A DNA stretch of 64,000 nucleotides, from the NCBI RefSeq assembly GCF_900142765.1, contig NZ_FRCB01000001.1, positions 248,001 to 312,000 of the forward strand. Direction: 5' to 3'. Under the pieces are notes generated by a model. The model was given only the letters and a program-made list of their open reading frames with translations. It was not told the origin of the DNA and did no database searches. Numbering within the stretch: position 1 is the first letter of the stretch; the number at the start of each line of letters is the position of its first letter. Below are positions 17,081 through 26,421 of this stretch, piece by piece. The stretch is from Roseovarius litoreus (GTDB lineage: Bacteria > Pseudomonadota > Alphaproteobacteria > Rhodobacterales > Rhodobacteraceae). Both the position numbers and the translations under genes were made by a program.

Positions 17081-17704
17081 ATGAGCTTCGAGGCATGGAC
17101 CATTTTCGCGATGTTCTGGGTGGTGTTCGTGGTGACACCGGGACCGAACCATCTCAATTGCATCCAGACCGGCATGGCGCATGGGATGCGCCGGGGTCTG
17201 TGGGCGGTGGCGGCGATCCTCACCCAGGCGGTGCTGTTCCTGACCCTGTCGGCGGCGGGCATCACGGCGCTGATCGCGGCCTTGCCCCTGGCTTTCGACG
17301 CCGCAAGACTGCTTGGCGCGGCGGTGCTCATATGGCTCGGCCTGCGCGGCTGGCTGCTGGCGCGGCGGCCGGTCACGGCCGACATGGCGCCGTCCGGATC
17401 GATCTATTGGCGCGCCTTCGCAATCGCCACGATCAATCCCAAAAGCGTCGCGGGCTATCTCGCGGCCTTCAGTCAGTTCGTCCAACCCGATGTGCCGATC
17501 TGGACCCAGATGTGGGTGATCTTTCCCACCGCCCTCACGATCACCGCGCTCAGCTATACGGGCTTCACCGCCCTTGGCGCGGGGCTGGGGCGCGCGGCCC
17601 TGGGGGCTATCTTCAACATCTGGCTGCGGCGCGCATTGGCCAGCTGTTTCATCGCCTACGGCGTGCTTCTGGGCAGCGCCGCCACAGCGGCGGGGAGGGC
17701 GTAG
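17081..17704 (+). CDS. LysE/RhtB-family amino acid exporter
   Basis: The 207-residue integral membrane protein has about six hydrophobic segments and the family signature VVTPGPNHLNCIQTGMAHG near the N-terminus, followed by GLRGWLLARRP and INPKSVAGYLAAFSQF. LysE/RhtB proteins export amino acids or related compounds from the cytoplasm. ATG 17081 lies 11 bases after the regulator's stop, so the two are almost certainly one operon. The substrate is not shown. An amino acid or methylated amine derivative would fit the catabolic genes downstream. Confidence 0.9.
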   Translation: MSFEAWTIFAMFWVVFVVTPGPNHLNCIQTGMAHGMRRGLWAVAAILTQAVLFLTLSAAGITALIAALPLAFDAARLLGAAVLIWLGLRGWLLARRPVTADMAPSGSIYWRAFAIATINPKSVAGYLAAFSQFVQPDVPIWTQMWVIFPTALTITALSYTGFTALGAGLGRAALGAIFNIWLRRALASCFIAYGVLLGSAATAAGRA

Positions 17705-17707
17705 GCC

Positions 17708-18082
17708 ATGCACCACGGATCATGCCTCTGCGGCGACATCGCCTTTACGGTGCGCGGCCAGCCGCAAGGCGCCTCGGTGTGTCATTGCAGCCAGTGTCGC
17801 AAGCAATCGGGGCATCTATGGGCCTCGGCCCATGTGCCGCGGGCGGACATCACCATCACCGGCCCTGTTCGCTGGTTCGAGGCGACGCCCACCGCCACAC
17901 GCGGCTTTTGTCCGCGCTGCGGGTCTTCGCTCTTCTGGGCGGCCCATGACGAGGACAGGATCAGTTTCGCGCTCGGCGCTTTGAACGCGCCCACGGGCCT
18001 CACGCTGACCAAGCATATCTTCACCGCCTCCAAGGGCGATTACTACGACATCGCGGACGATCTGCCGCAAATCGATCACTAG
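17708..18082 (+). CDS. GFA/CENP-V-family zinc protein
   Basis: The 124-residue protein has the cysteine pattern of the GFA family. SCLCGDIAF, VCHCSQCRKQSG and FCPRCGSSLFW are the ligands of two structural zinc sites. The family is named after a glutathione-dependent formaldehyde-activating protein, though many members have no proven activity. It starts four bases after the exporter's stop and 28 bases before a flavoprotein whose chemistry releases formaldehyde equivalents. A role in handling that product is therefore plausible, but it is only context. Confidence 0.88.
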   Translation: MHHGSCLCGDIAFTVRGQPQGASVCHCSQCRKQSGHLWASAHVPRADITITGPVRWFEATPTATRGFCPRCGSSLFWAAHDEDRISFALGALNAPTGLTLTKHIFTASKGDYYDIADDLPQIDH

Positions 18083-18109
18083 AAAACCAAACGGGGAGGC
18101 ACCCAAACC

Positions 18110-20554
18110 ATGGCCGATTTTCCGACAACAGCCCGCGTGGTCATCATCGGCGGCGGCGCCGTGGGCGCATCCTGTCTCTATCATCTGGCCAAGGCCGGAT
18201 GGTCCGACAGCGTGCTGCTGGAAAAGAACGAGCTCACCGCAGGCTCCACATGGCACGCGGCAGGCAATGTGCCCACCTTCTCGACCTCATGGTCGGTGAT
18301 GAACATGCAGCGCTATTCGACCGAGCTTTATGCCCGCCTGGGCGACGAGGTGGATTACCCGATGAACTACCACCAGACCGGCTCGATCCGGCTGGGCCAT
18401 AGCCGCGAACGCATGCAGGAATTCGAACGCGCCCGCGGCATGGGCCGCTATCAGGGGATGGATCTCGAGATCCTCGCCACCGACGAGATCAAGGCCCGCT
18501 ACCCGTTCATCGAAACCCACGATCTGCAAGGCGCGCTCTATGATCCCAACGATGGCGATATCGACCCCGCACAGCTGACACAGGCGCTGGCCAAGGGCGC
18601 GCGCGACATGGGCGCCACCATCCTGCGCTTCTGCCCGGCCACCGGCGTCAGCCGCGAGAATGGCGAATGGATCGTGCATACCGACAAGGGCGACATTCGC
18701 TGCGAATACGTGGTCAACGCCGCCGGGTACTATGCGCAGCGCGTCGGAGAATGGTTCAAGCCCTTCGGTGGGCGCACCGTGCCGATGATGGTGATGAGCC
18801 ACCAATACCTGCTGACCGACGAAATCCCCGAGCTCGAAGCCTGGAGCCGCGAGGCCGGTCACAAGCTGCCCCTGCTGCGCGATGTCGACAGCTCCTATTA
18901 TCTGCGACAGGAAAAATACGGGCTAAACCTCGGCCCCTACGAACGGCACGGCCGCGCGCATTGGGTCGATCCTTCGGATCCGATGCCCGACGATTTCAGC
19001 TTCCAGCTCTATCCTGACGATCTCGATCGCATCGAATGGTATGTCGAAGACGCCATGGCCCGCGTCCCGCTTCTGGGCACCGGTGGCGTCAACAAGGTGA
19101 TCAACGGCCCGATCCCCTATGCCCCCGATGGCCTGCCCCTGATCGGCCCGATGCCCGGTGTGCCCAACGCCTTCGAGGCCTGCGTCTTCACCTTCGGCAT
19201 CGCTCAGGGCGGCGGCGCCGGCAAGGTGCTGGCCGAATGGGTCACAGAAGGCGCCACCGAATGGGATATGTGGGCCTGCGATCCGCGCCGCTACACCGAC
19301 TACACCGATACCGAGTACTGCATCGCCAAGGGGCTCGAGGTCTACGGCCATGAATACGCTATGCATTTCCCCTGGCACGAATGGCCCGCAGGCCGCGACC
19401 GCAAGCTCTCGCCGGTGCATGATCGCATCAAGGACCTCGGCGGGGTGATGGGCGCCTATAACGGCTGGGAACGGGCCAACTGGTTCGCCAAACCCGGCGA
19501 CGACACCTCCGAAGAGGCGACCCAGACCTGGAACCGCGCCGGCCCCTGGGAGCCGCGCATCGCCGAAGAATGTGCCGCCGTGCGCGACGCCTGCGGCGTG
19601 CTCGACCTGCCCGGCTTCACCCGCCTCTGGATCGAAGGTGCGGGCGCCGATGACTGGCTGCGCGGCTTCGTCACCGGCGGCCTGCCCAAGGTGGGCCGCA
19701 TAAACCTCGTCTACGTGGCCGATGCCCGCGGCCGTGTCCTGACCGAATTCTCCTGCATCCGCCTTGCGCCCGACAGCTTCGTGCTGATCACCGCCGCCAC
19801 CGCCCAATGGCATGACGGCGAGCTGGTGCGTAACGCGCTGCCCGGAGGCCTCAGCTTGCGCGAAACCACCGCCGAGCGCGACGCGCTCCTGCTGGCTGGC
19901 CCCACCTCCCGCGCGGTTCTCGGCCCGCTCACCGATGCCGATCTCTCGCTGCCATGGCTCAGCCATCAGCACTGCACCGTGGCGGGGCAAAAGGCCTTCC
20001 TGATCCGCGTCAGTTTCACCGGCGAACTGGGCTGGGAAATCCACGCCGAGAACGCCGCCATCCCCGCGATCTACGATGCGCTGCTGGCGGCAGGGGCCAA
20101 ACCCTTCGGCATGTATGCGCTCAATTCCCTGCGCATCGAAAAAGGCTACCGCGCCTGGAAGGGCGATCTGTCGACCGATTATTCAATGCTCGAAGCCGGG
20201 CTCGAGCGGTTCGTCAAATTCGACAAGCCTCAGGACTTCCCCGGCAAGGCCGCCCTGCGCGCCGAACAGCAGCGTGGCCCTTCCAAGCGCTTCGTCACCC
20301 TGATCGTCGAGGCAGGCGAGGCCGACGCCCCCTATATGTCGACCCTCTGGCATGACGGGCAGATCGTCGGCGAGACGACATCGGGCGCCTGGGGCTACCG
20401 GGTCGGGGCCTCGGTGGCTCTGGCCATGGTCCGCGCCGATCTGGCGCAGCCCGGCACCACGCTCGAGGTCGAGATCTACGGCACCCGCCACCGTGCCACC
20501 GTACAACCCGACGGCTCGCTCTGGGATCCGTCCAATGAAAGACTGCGCGCATGA
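18110..20554 (+). CDS. Dimethylglycine/sarcosine dehydrogenase-like flavoprotein, GcvT fusion (A)
   Basis: The 814-residue protein starts with a Rossmann FAD site (VVIIGGGAVGASCLYHLAKAG) followed by TAGSTWHAAG, where His49 corresponds to the histidine that binds FAD covalently in dimethylglycine and sarcosine dehydrogenases. From about residue 430 there is a GcvT-like aminomethyltransferase domain that binds tetrahydrofolate, with the FTGELGWEIHAEN and SLRIEKGYRAWKGDL motifs. It would oxidise an N-methyl group of a methylated glycine and pass the carbon to tetrahydrofolate. A GGGGAGG-type ribosome site precedes ATG 18110. The stop overlaps the homocysteine methyltransferase start, so translation is coupled. 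Which methylamine is used cannot be fixed by eye. Confidence 0.9.
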   Translation: MADFPTTARVVIIGGGAVGASCLYHLAKAGWSDSVLLEKNELTAGSTWHAAGNVPTFSTSWSVMNMQRYSTELYARLGDEVDYPMNYHQTGSIRLGHSRERMQEFERARGMGRYQGMDLEILATDEIKARYPFIETHDLQGALYDPNDGDIDPAQLTQALAKGARDMGATILRFCPATGVSRENGEWIVHTDKGDIRCEYVVNAAGYYAQRVGEWFKPFGGRTVPMMVMSHQYLLTDEIPELEAWSREAGHKLPLLRDVDSSYYLRQEKYGLNLGPYERHGRAHWVDPSDPMPDDFSFQLYPDDLDRIEWYVEDAMARVPLLGTGGVNKVINGPIPYAPDGLPLIGPMPGVPNAFEACVFTFGIAQGGGAGKVLAEWVTEGATEWDMWACDPRRYTDYTDTEYCIAKGLEVYGHEYAMHFPWHEWPAGRDRKLSPVHDRIKDLGGVMGAYNGWERANWFAKPGDDTSEEATQTWNRAGPWEPRIAEECAAVRDACGVLDLPGFTRLWIEGAGADDWLRGFVTGGLPKVGRINLVYVADARGRVLTEFSCIRLAPDSFVLITAATAQWHDGELVRNALPGGLSLRETTAERDALLLAGPTSRAVLGPLTDADLSLPWLSHQHCTVAGQKAFLIRVSFTGELGWEIHAENAAIPAIYDALLAAGAKPFGMYALNSLRIEKGYRAWKGDLSTDYSMLEAGLERFVKFDKPQDFPGKAALRAEQQRGPSKRFVTLIVEAGEADAPYMSTLWHDGQIVGETTSGAWGYRVGASVALAMVRADLAQPGTTLEVEIYGTRHRATVQPDGSLWDPSNERLRA

Positions 20555-21450
20555 CAGCGATCACGCTTCTCGACGGCTCCATCGGACAGGAACTGGTCCG
20601 CCGCGCAGGGGATCCGCCCACCCCGCTCTGGTCGACGCAGACAATGCTCGATCACCCTCATCTCGTCCGCGAGGTGCATGACGCCTATTTCTCTGCAGGG
20701 GCCACGGTCGCCACGACCAACACCTATGCCGTGCTCGAAGACCGGCTGGCGCGCGTCGGGCTCGAAGCGCGCATGGCCGACCTGACCCAGACCGCCGTCA
20801 TGGCGGCGCGCGCCGCGCGCGAAGCGGCGGGCAAGGGCCGTGTGGCCGGTGTCGTCGGCCCGCTCATCGCCTCCTATCGCCCCGACATCTGCCCCGCGCC
20901 CGACATCGCGGCCGGGATCTATGACCGCCCCGTGGGGTTGCTGGCCGATGCCGGCGTCGATCTGCTGCTGCTGGAAACCATGTCCTCGGTCGCGCAGGCC
21001 GACGGCGCGCTGCGCGCCGCCTGCGGGCGCGGCCTGCCGGTATGGCTCGCCCTCACCGTAAACGACACCGACGGCACATGCCTGCGCTCGGGCGAGCCGC
21101 TCGGCGCCATCGCGCCCCTGATCGACCGCTTCGCTCCCGATGCCCTGCTGATCAACTGCTCCCGCCCCGAGGCGATCGCGCCCGCGCTCGACATCCTCGG
21201 CAAGTTCGGGCTGCCCTTCGGTGCCTATGCCAACGGCTTCACCGAAATCAGCACGGACTTCCTGACCGACGCGCCCACCGTGGACGCGCTCGACGCCCGC
21301 ACCGATCTCGGCCCTGCGCGCTATGCCGAGGCGGCGATGGGCTGGCTGTCCCAAGGCGCCACGATCCTCGGCGGCTGCTGCGAAATCGGCCCCGCTCATA
21401 TCGCCGAGCTGGCGCGCCGCCTGACCGCGGCGGGGCATCGCCTGCAATGA
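20551..21450 (+). CDS. Homocysteine S-methyltransferase (betaine-type candidate)
   Basis: The 299-residue TIM barrel has LLDGSIGQELVRR at the N-terminus. The three zinc ligands are visible as the cysteine of LINCSRPEAI and the two of ILGGCCEIGP. It moves a methyl group from a donor (S-methylmethionine or betaine type) to homocysteine, giving methionine. ATGA overlap with flavoprotein A and a second flavoprotein downstream suggest it performs the first demethylation of glycine betaine, releasing dimethylglycine for its neighbours. The donor is inferred from this context. An intergenic hairpin repeat follows the gene. Confidence 0.88.
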   Translation: MTAITLLDGSIGQELVRRAGDPPTPLWSTQTMLDHPHLVREVHDAYFSAGATVATTNTYAVLEDRLARVGLEARMADLTQTAVMAARAAREAAGKGRVAGVVGPLIASYRPDICPAPDIAAGIYDRPVGLLADAGVDLLLLETMSSVAQADGALRAACGRGLPVWLALTVNDTDGTCLRSGEPLGAIAPLIDRFAPDALLINCSRPEAIAPALDILGKFGLPFGAYANGFTEISTDFLTDAPTVDALDARTDLGPARYAEAAMGWLSQGATILGGCCEIGPAHIAELARRLTAAGHRLQ

Positions 21451-21457
21451 CCGGGCG

Positions 21458-21508
21458 TTTCTTCTGGCCCCAAATATCCAGGGGGGTCCGGGGGGCCGCG
21501 CCCCCCGG
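21458..21508 (-). repeat. Intergenic hairpin repeat, copy R3
   Basis: TTTCTTCTGGCC, CAAATATCC and a CCGGGGGGC/GCCCCCCGG hairpin (21488-21508) form a shorter, reverse-oriented copy of the unit at 15015-15090. The middle AAATCC stem is missing. It lies between two codirectional genes and may reduce read-through into the second flavoprotein. Confidence 0.65.
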
Positions 21509-21562
21509 TCGCCTCGCCCCGATCTCCACCGCTCCCTCATGCGTCCAACCCAAGGCTCACCC

Positions 21563-24010
21563 ATGACCGATATCCCGACCAAAGCCCGCGCCGTCATCAT
21601 CGGCGGCGGCGTCATCGGCTGCTCCGTTGCCTATCACCTGACGAAACTCGGCTGGCAGGATGTGGTCCTGCTGGAACGCAAGCAGCTCACCTCCGGCACC
21701 ACATGGCATGCCGCGGGCCTGATCGCACAGCTGCGCGCCACCGCGAACATGACGAAGCTCGCGAAATATTCCCAGGAACTCTACGGCAATCTCGAAGCCG
21801 AAACCGGCGTCGCCACCGGGTTCAAGCGCGTGGGCTCGATCACCGTGGCCCTGACCGAGGAACGCCGCGAGGAAATCTGGCGACAGGCCGCCATGGCCCG
21901 CGCCTTCGGCGTCGCGGTCGAGGAAATCTCGCCCGCCGAGGTCAAGGCCAAATACCCCCACCTGAATATCGAGGGCGTGACCGGCGCGGTCTATCTCGAC
22001 AAGGACGGTCAGGGCGATCCGGCCAATATCGCACTGGCCATGGCCAAGGGCGCGCGCCTGCGCGGCGCCGTGGTGACTGAGCGCACCCGCGCCACCGGCG
22101 TGACCCGTCAGGGCCGGCGCATCACCGGCGTGGACTGGCAGGCCGAAGATGGGCGGTCCGGCCATATCGAGGCCGAACACGTGGTCAATTGCGCCGGCAT
22201 GTGGGGCCGCGAGCTTGGCGCGATGCTGGGCGTCAACGTGCCCTTGCAGGCCTGCGAGCATTTCTACATCGTTTCCGAGCCGATCGCAGGCCTTGGCCCC
22301 CTGCCCGTGCTGCGCGTGCCCGATGAATGCGCCTATTACAAGGAAGACGCGGGCAAGATGATGCTCGGCGCCTTCGAGCCGGTCTCCAAACCCTGGGCGC
22401 TCTCGGGCATCCCCGCGGATTTCGAATTCGACCAGCTGCCCGAGGATTTCGACCATTTCGAACCGATCCTGGAATGGGCCGTGAAGCGTATGCCCATGCT
22501 GGGCGAGGCCGGCATTCACACCTTCTTCAACGGCCCTGAATCCTTCACCCCCGATGACGCCTATCATCTCGGGCTGTGCCCCGAGATGGACAATGTCTGG
22601 GTCGCCGCCGGGTTCAACTCCATCGGCATCCAGTCGGCGGGCGGCGCGGGAATGGCGCTGGCGCAATGGATGGAGGATGGCGCGAAACCCTTCGATCTGG
22701 GCGACGTGGACATCTCGCGCATGCAGCCCTTTCAGGGCAACCGCACCTATCTTGCGCGCCGCTCCACCGAAACGCTGGGGCTGCTCTACGCCGATCACTT
22801 CCCCTACCGCCAGAAAGCCACCGCGCGCGGCGTGCGCCGCAGCCCGCTGCATGCCCATCTGCTCGACCATGGCGCCGTCATGGGCGAGATCGCCGGCTGG
22901 GAGCGTGCCAACTGGTTCGCCACTCCCGGTCAGGACCGCGAATATGCCTATTCCTGGGGCCGGCAGAACTGGTTCGCCAATGCCGCCGCCGAACATGCCG
23001 CGATCCGGGGCGGCGTGGGGATGTATGACATGTCCTCCTTCGGCAAGCTGCGCGTCGAAGGCCCCGAGGCCGAGGCGTTTCTCAACCATGTCTGCGGCGC
23101 GGATATCTCGGTGCCGGTGGGCCGCATCGTCTATACCCAGTTCCTCAATCCTCTCGGCGGGATCGAGGCAGATGTGACCGTCACCCGCCTCTCCGAGAGC
23201 GCCTGGATGGTGGTCACCCCCGCCGCCACGCGGCTGGCCGATGAAACCTGGCTGCGCCGCCATCTTTCGGGGCGCATGGCGGTCATCACCGATGTCACCG
23301 CCGCCGAGGCCGTGCTGGCCGTGATGGGGCCCAAGGCGCGCGATGTGATGCGCGCCGTCTCACCGGATGACTTTTCAAACGACGCGCATCCTTTCGGCAT
23401 GGCCCGCCAGATCGAAATCGGCATGGCGCTCGCGCGCGCGCACCGCGTGTCCTATGTGGGCGAGCTTGGGTGGGAGATCTACATCTCCGCCGACATGGCC
23501 GGCCATGTCTTCGAAACCCTGATCGAGGCCGGGGCTGATCACGGGCTGAAGCTCTGCGGGATGCATGTGATGGACAGCTGCCGCATCGAAAAGGGCTTTC
23601 GCCATTTCGGCCATGACATTACCTGCGAGGATCATGTGCTCGAGGCCGGTCTCGGCTTTGCGGTGTCAAAGACCAAGCCCGATTTCATCGGCCGCGACGC
23701 GGTCGCGCACAAGCGCGACGCAGGGCTCGACACCCGCATGATGCAATTCCGCCTGACCGATCCCGAACCGCTGCTCTATCATAACGAGCCGATCCTTCGC
23801 GACGGGCAGATCGTGGGCTTTCTCAGCTCCGGCAGCTACGGCCACCACCTGGGCGGGGCGATCGGGCTGGGCTATGTCCCCTGCAAGGGCGAAACCCCCG
23901 ATCAGCTTCTCGCCTCCAGCTACGAGATCGACGTGGCGGGTACCCGCGTGCAGGCCGAGGCCAGCCTCAAACCGCTCTACGATCCAACCGGCGCCCACGT
24001 GAAAGCCTGA
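21563..24010 (+). CDS. Dimethylglycine/sarcosine dehydrogenase-like flavoprotein, GcvT fusion (B)
   Basis: I choose ATG 21563 (MTDIPTKARAVIIGGG), which aligns with paralogue A. The eight upstream in-frame codons are not conserved. The 815-residue protein repeats the plan of A. It has an FAD Rossmann motif, TSGTTWHAAG with the covalent-FAD histidine at residue 49, a substrate-oxidation domain, then a GcvT domain with SYVGELGWEIYIS and DSCRIEKGFRHFGHDI. The two proteins are clearly diverged, so they probably act on successive substrates such as dimethylglycine and sarcosine. A perfect 10-base stem separates it from the convergent thiolase. Confidence 0.9.
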   Translation: MTDIPTKARAVIIGGGVIGCSVAYHLTKLGWQDVVLLERKQLTSGTTWHAAGLIAQLRATANMTKLAKYSQELYGNLEAETGVATGFKRVGSITVALTEERREEIWRQAAMARAFGVAVEEISPAEVKAKYPHLNIEGVTGAVYLDKDGQGDPANIALAMAKGARLRGAVVTERTRATGVTRQGRRITGVDWQAEDGRSGHIEAEHVVNCAGMWGRELGAMLGVNVPLQACEHFYIVSEPIAGLGPLPVLRVPDECAYYKEDAGKMMLGAFEPVSKPWALSGIPADFEFDQLPEDFDHFEPILEWAVKRMPMLGEAGIHTFFNGPESFTPDDAYHLGLCPEMDNVWVAAGFNSIGIQSAGGAGMALAQWMEDGAKPFDLGDVDISRMQPFQGNRTYLARRSTETLGLLYADHFPYRQKATARGVRRSPLHAHLLDHGAVMGEIAGWERANWFATPGQDREYAYSWGRQNWFANAAAEHAAIRGGVGMYDMSSFGKLRVEGPEAEAFLNHVCGADISVPVGRIVYTQFLNPLGGIEADVTVTRLSESAWMVVTPAATRLADETWLRRHLSGRMAVITDVTAAEAVLAVMGPKARDVMRAVSPDDFSNDAHPFGMARQIEIGMALARAHRVSYVGELGWEIYISADMAGHVFETLIEAGADHGLKLCGMHVMDSCRIEKGFRHFGHDITCEDHVLEAGLGFAVSKTKPDFIGRDAVAHKRDAGLDTRMMQFRLTDPEPLLYHNEPILRDGQIVGFLSSGSYGHHLGGAIGLGYVPCKGETPDQLLASSYEIDVAGTRVQAEASLKPLYDPTGAHVKA

Positions 24011-24018
24011 CAGTGACC

Positions 24019-24047
24019 GCCCCCGACCCGGATCATCGGTCGGGGGC
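24019..24047. terminator. Hairpin between convergent flavoprotein B and thiolase genes
   Basis: GCCCCCGACC at 24019-24028 pairs perfectly with GGTCGGGGGC at 24038-24047. There is no strong T-run on either side, so termination could be bidirectional but weak or Rho-aided. Confidence 0.55.
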
Positions 24048-24055
24048 ACGTCCCC

Positions 24056-25228
24056 TTACATCCGCTCGATCGCGATCGCCGTGCCCTCTCCGCCGCCGAT
24101 GCAGATCGCCGCGACCCCGCGCCTGAGCCCACGCTTTTCTAGCGCATTGAGCAGCGTCACCATGATCCGCGCTCCGCTGGCGCCGATCGGATGACCAAGC
24201 GCACAGGCCCCGCCATTCACGTTCACGATATCGCGCGGCAAACCCATTTCGCGCATGAAGGCCATCGGCACCACCGCGAAGGCCTCATTCACCTCCCACA
24301 GGTCCACATCGCCCACGCTCCAGCCGATCCGCTCCAGCAGCTTTTTCGCTGCGGGCACCGGCGCCGTGGTGAACCAGCCGGGCGCCTGCGCATGGCTGGC
24401 ATGGCCAACAATACGCGCACGTATGTTCAGCCCCGTCTCCTCGGCCGCAGCACGTGAGGCCAGCACAAGCGCCGCCGCCCCATCGCTGATCGAGCTGGAA
24501 TTGGCCGGCGTCACCGTGCCGTCCTTGCGGAACGCGGGCTTCAGATGCGGGATCTTTTCGGGCCGCGCCTTGCCGGGCTGTTCGTCCTCGGTCACCGTCA
24601 CCTCGCCCTTGCGGGTGGCAATGGTCACTGGCGTGATCTCGCCCTCGAACGCGCCCGACGCCTGCGCCGCCAGCGCCCCCTCGAGCGACGCGATGGCATA
24701 GGCATCCTGCGCCTCTCGGGTGAACTGGAAATGCTCGGCGCAATCCTCGGCGAAGGTCCCCATCAGCCGACCCGTATCATAGGCATCCTCCAACCCGTCG
24801 AGAAACATGTGGTCGATCACCTGCGCATGGCCAAGCCGCGCGCCGCCGCGCATCTTGGGCAAAAGATACGGCGCACAGGACATACTCTCCATGCCGCCCG
24901 CAATCATGCTGTCCGCATGGCCAAGCGCGATCCGGTCAAAGCCCAGCATCGCCGCCTTCATCCCCGACCCGCACATCTTGTTGAGCGTGGTGGCCGGCAC
25001 CTCCTCGCCCAGACCGCCGGCGAAACCCGCCTGCCGTGCCGGCGCCTGCCCCTGCCCTGCGGGCAGAACGCAGCCCATCAGCACCTCGTCCACACTCTGG
25101 GCGCGCGCATCCGCCAGCGCCGCCGCGATCGACGCCCCCCCCAGAACCGAGGCCGCGACACCGTCGAAATCCCCCTGAAACCCGCCCATGGGCGTGCGGG
25201 ATGCCCCCGCGATGACAACCTCTTTCAT
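24056..25228 (-). CDS. Acetyl-CoA C-acetyltransferase (thiolase)
   Basis: The 390-residue protein is a full-length type II thiolase. TLNKMCGSGMKAA has the nucleophilic Cys86, while NVNGGACALGHPIGASGAR and CIGGGEGTAIAIE supply the histidine and the second cysteine. It condenses or cleaves acetoacetyl-CoA in the cytoplasm, serving fatty acid or ketone-body breakdown or the entry to polyhydroxybutyrate. It stands alone on the minus strand, and no reductase gene of the polyhydroxybutyrate route is next to it. GGAGGACGC precedes the start. It is divergent from the STAS-domain gene with about 90 bases between starts. Confidence 0.93.
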   Translation of the reverse strand: MKEVVIAGASRTPMGGFQGDFDGVAASVLGGASIAAALADARAQSVDEVLMGCVLPAGQGQAPARQAGFAGGLGEEVPATTLNKMCGSGMKAAMLGFDRIALGHADSMIAGGMESMSCAPYLLPKMRGGARLGHAQVIDHMFLDGLEDAYDTGRLMGTFAEDCAEHFQFTREAQDAYAIASLEGALAAQASGAFEGEITPVTIATRKGEVTVTEDEQPGKARPEKIPHLKPAFRKDGTVTPANSSSISDGAAALVLASRAAAEETGLNIRARIVGHASHAQAPGWFTTAPVPAAKKLLERIGWSVGDVDLWEVNEAFAVVPMAFMREMGLPRDIVNVNGGACALGHPIGASGARIMVTLLNALEKRGLRRGVAAICIGGGEGTAIAIERM

Positions 25229-25320
25229 TCTGCGTCCTCCTGTTTCTGGGTCTTGAATACCGAATGGTAAGGAATGGGGTCTAGCCTCGCCCGTATTACT
25301 ACCTACCGCCCGGAGGCATC

Positions 25321-25659
25321 ATGAACCTGCACAGCACCTATAACAATGACATCAATCTCATCGCCGTCAGCGAAACCCGAATCGATTCCGGCGTCGCGAT
25401 TCGCTTCAAGGATCTCATGCGCAGCTTGACCGAAACAGGCCCCGATCATGTGATCCTCGATCTCTCCGCCGTCACCTTCATCGATTCCAGCGGGCTTGGG
25501 GCGCTCGTCGGCGCGCTCAAGCAAATGCCCACCGGCAAGCGGCTTGAACTGGCCGGGCTGACGCGCGATGTCGCAAAGGTGTTCCGCCTGACCCGGATGG
25601 ATACCGTGTTCACCATTCATGCCGATACAACGCACTGCCTGTCTCGTGCTGCGGGCTGA
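25321..25659 (+). CDS. STAS-domain anti-anti-sigma factor (RsbV-like)
   Basis: The 112-residue protein is a single STAS domain, with VILDLSAVTFIDSSGLGALV near residue 50. The serine of DSSG is the residue phosphorylated by the partner kinase in RsbV/SpoIIAA proteins. A GGAGG site lies eight bases before ATG 25321. The next gene is an RsbW-type kinase, giving the usual partner-switch pair in one operon. The unphosphorylated form would sequester the kinase and free its target, a sigma factor or another regulator. No PP2C phosphatase is in the window. Confidence 0.9.
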   Translation: MNLHSTYNNDINLIAVSETRIDSGVAIRFKDLMRSLTETGPDHVILDLSAVTFIDSSGLGALVGALKQMPTGKRLELAGLTRDVAKVFRLTRMDTVFTIHADTTHCLSRAAG

Positions 25660-25666
25660 TCCCGCC

Positions 25667-26188
25667 ATGGGCGCGGCGAAAGCGGCTGAAACCGGTTCGG
25701 GCTCTGCTTCGGGCGACAGCTCGGGCTCGGACCGGGGCTCCGGCGATCCCCCCACACGGGCCACGAAGGGAAAGCTGACGCTGCGCTTTTCCGGCGCCAC
25801 GGACAATATCCGCGCAGCATTGCGGCAGGCCCGGCGCCATCTGGCCAGCCTCCCCGTACCCGAGGACCGGCTGGCCACCATCGAACTGGTGCTGGCCGAG
25901 GCGCTGAACAACGTGGCCGAACACGCCTATGCCGGCACGCGGCCCGGTCCGGTCACCCTGAACGCGCGCCATGATGGCGACCGGCTGTGCATCGTGCTGC
26001 GCGATATGGGCCGTCCCTTGCCGGGGCTTGTCCCCCCGATCGGCACGCCGCCGGATGTGAACCGGCCCGTCGACGATCTGCCCGAGGGCGGATTTGGCTG
26101 GTTTCTGATTCGCGACCTCACAGACCATGTGGACTATGTGCGCCACGGCTCGGAAAACCGTCTGACCCTCGAATTTTCGACACCCTGA
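25667..26188 (+). CDS. Anti-sigma regulatory kinase (RsbW-like HATPase)
   Basis: I take ATG 25667, eight bases after the STAS stop. ATG 25619 is an alternative that would overlap that gene by 41 bases. The 173-residue protein has a variable serine/glycine-rich N-terminus, then a GHKL ATPase fold. VLAEALNNVAEHAYAG is the N-box that binds ATP-Mg, LRDMGRPLPG corresponds to the G1 box, and PEGGFGWFLIRDLTDHVDY to the G2 box. It should phosphorylate the STAS partner and bind an unknown target. Pairing and spacing are strong evidence for a partner-switching module. Confidence 0.85.
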   Translation: MGAAKAAETGSGSASGDSSGSDRGSGDPPTRATKGKLTLRFSGATDNIRAALRQARRHLASLPVPEDRLATIELVLAEALNNVAEHAYAGTRPGPVTLNARHDGDRLCIVLRDMGRPLPGLVPPIGTPPDVNRPVDDLPEGGFGWFLIRDLTDHVDYVRHGSENRLTLEFSTP

Positions 26189-26421
26189 CAGGGATTTTTC
26201 GACCTTCGGGGCCGAAGACACCGTATTGCCCCATTCTACCCGAAATGCTGCCTGAAAGACCGCGCATAAATGATCCTGTAGCTGCATATGGCTTCCCTCG
26301 GCGCCGCGTTTTACAGCCCCCACCCAGTGCGCGGCGTCGAGGTCTTGAACTTCCTTCCCCGGATTGGCATTCCCCCGACACGCCCCTAATGTGCGGCCCG
26401 CCACGAGCTGAAGGATTTTCC

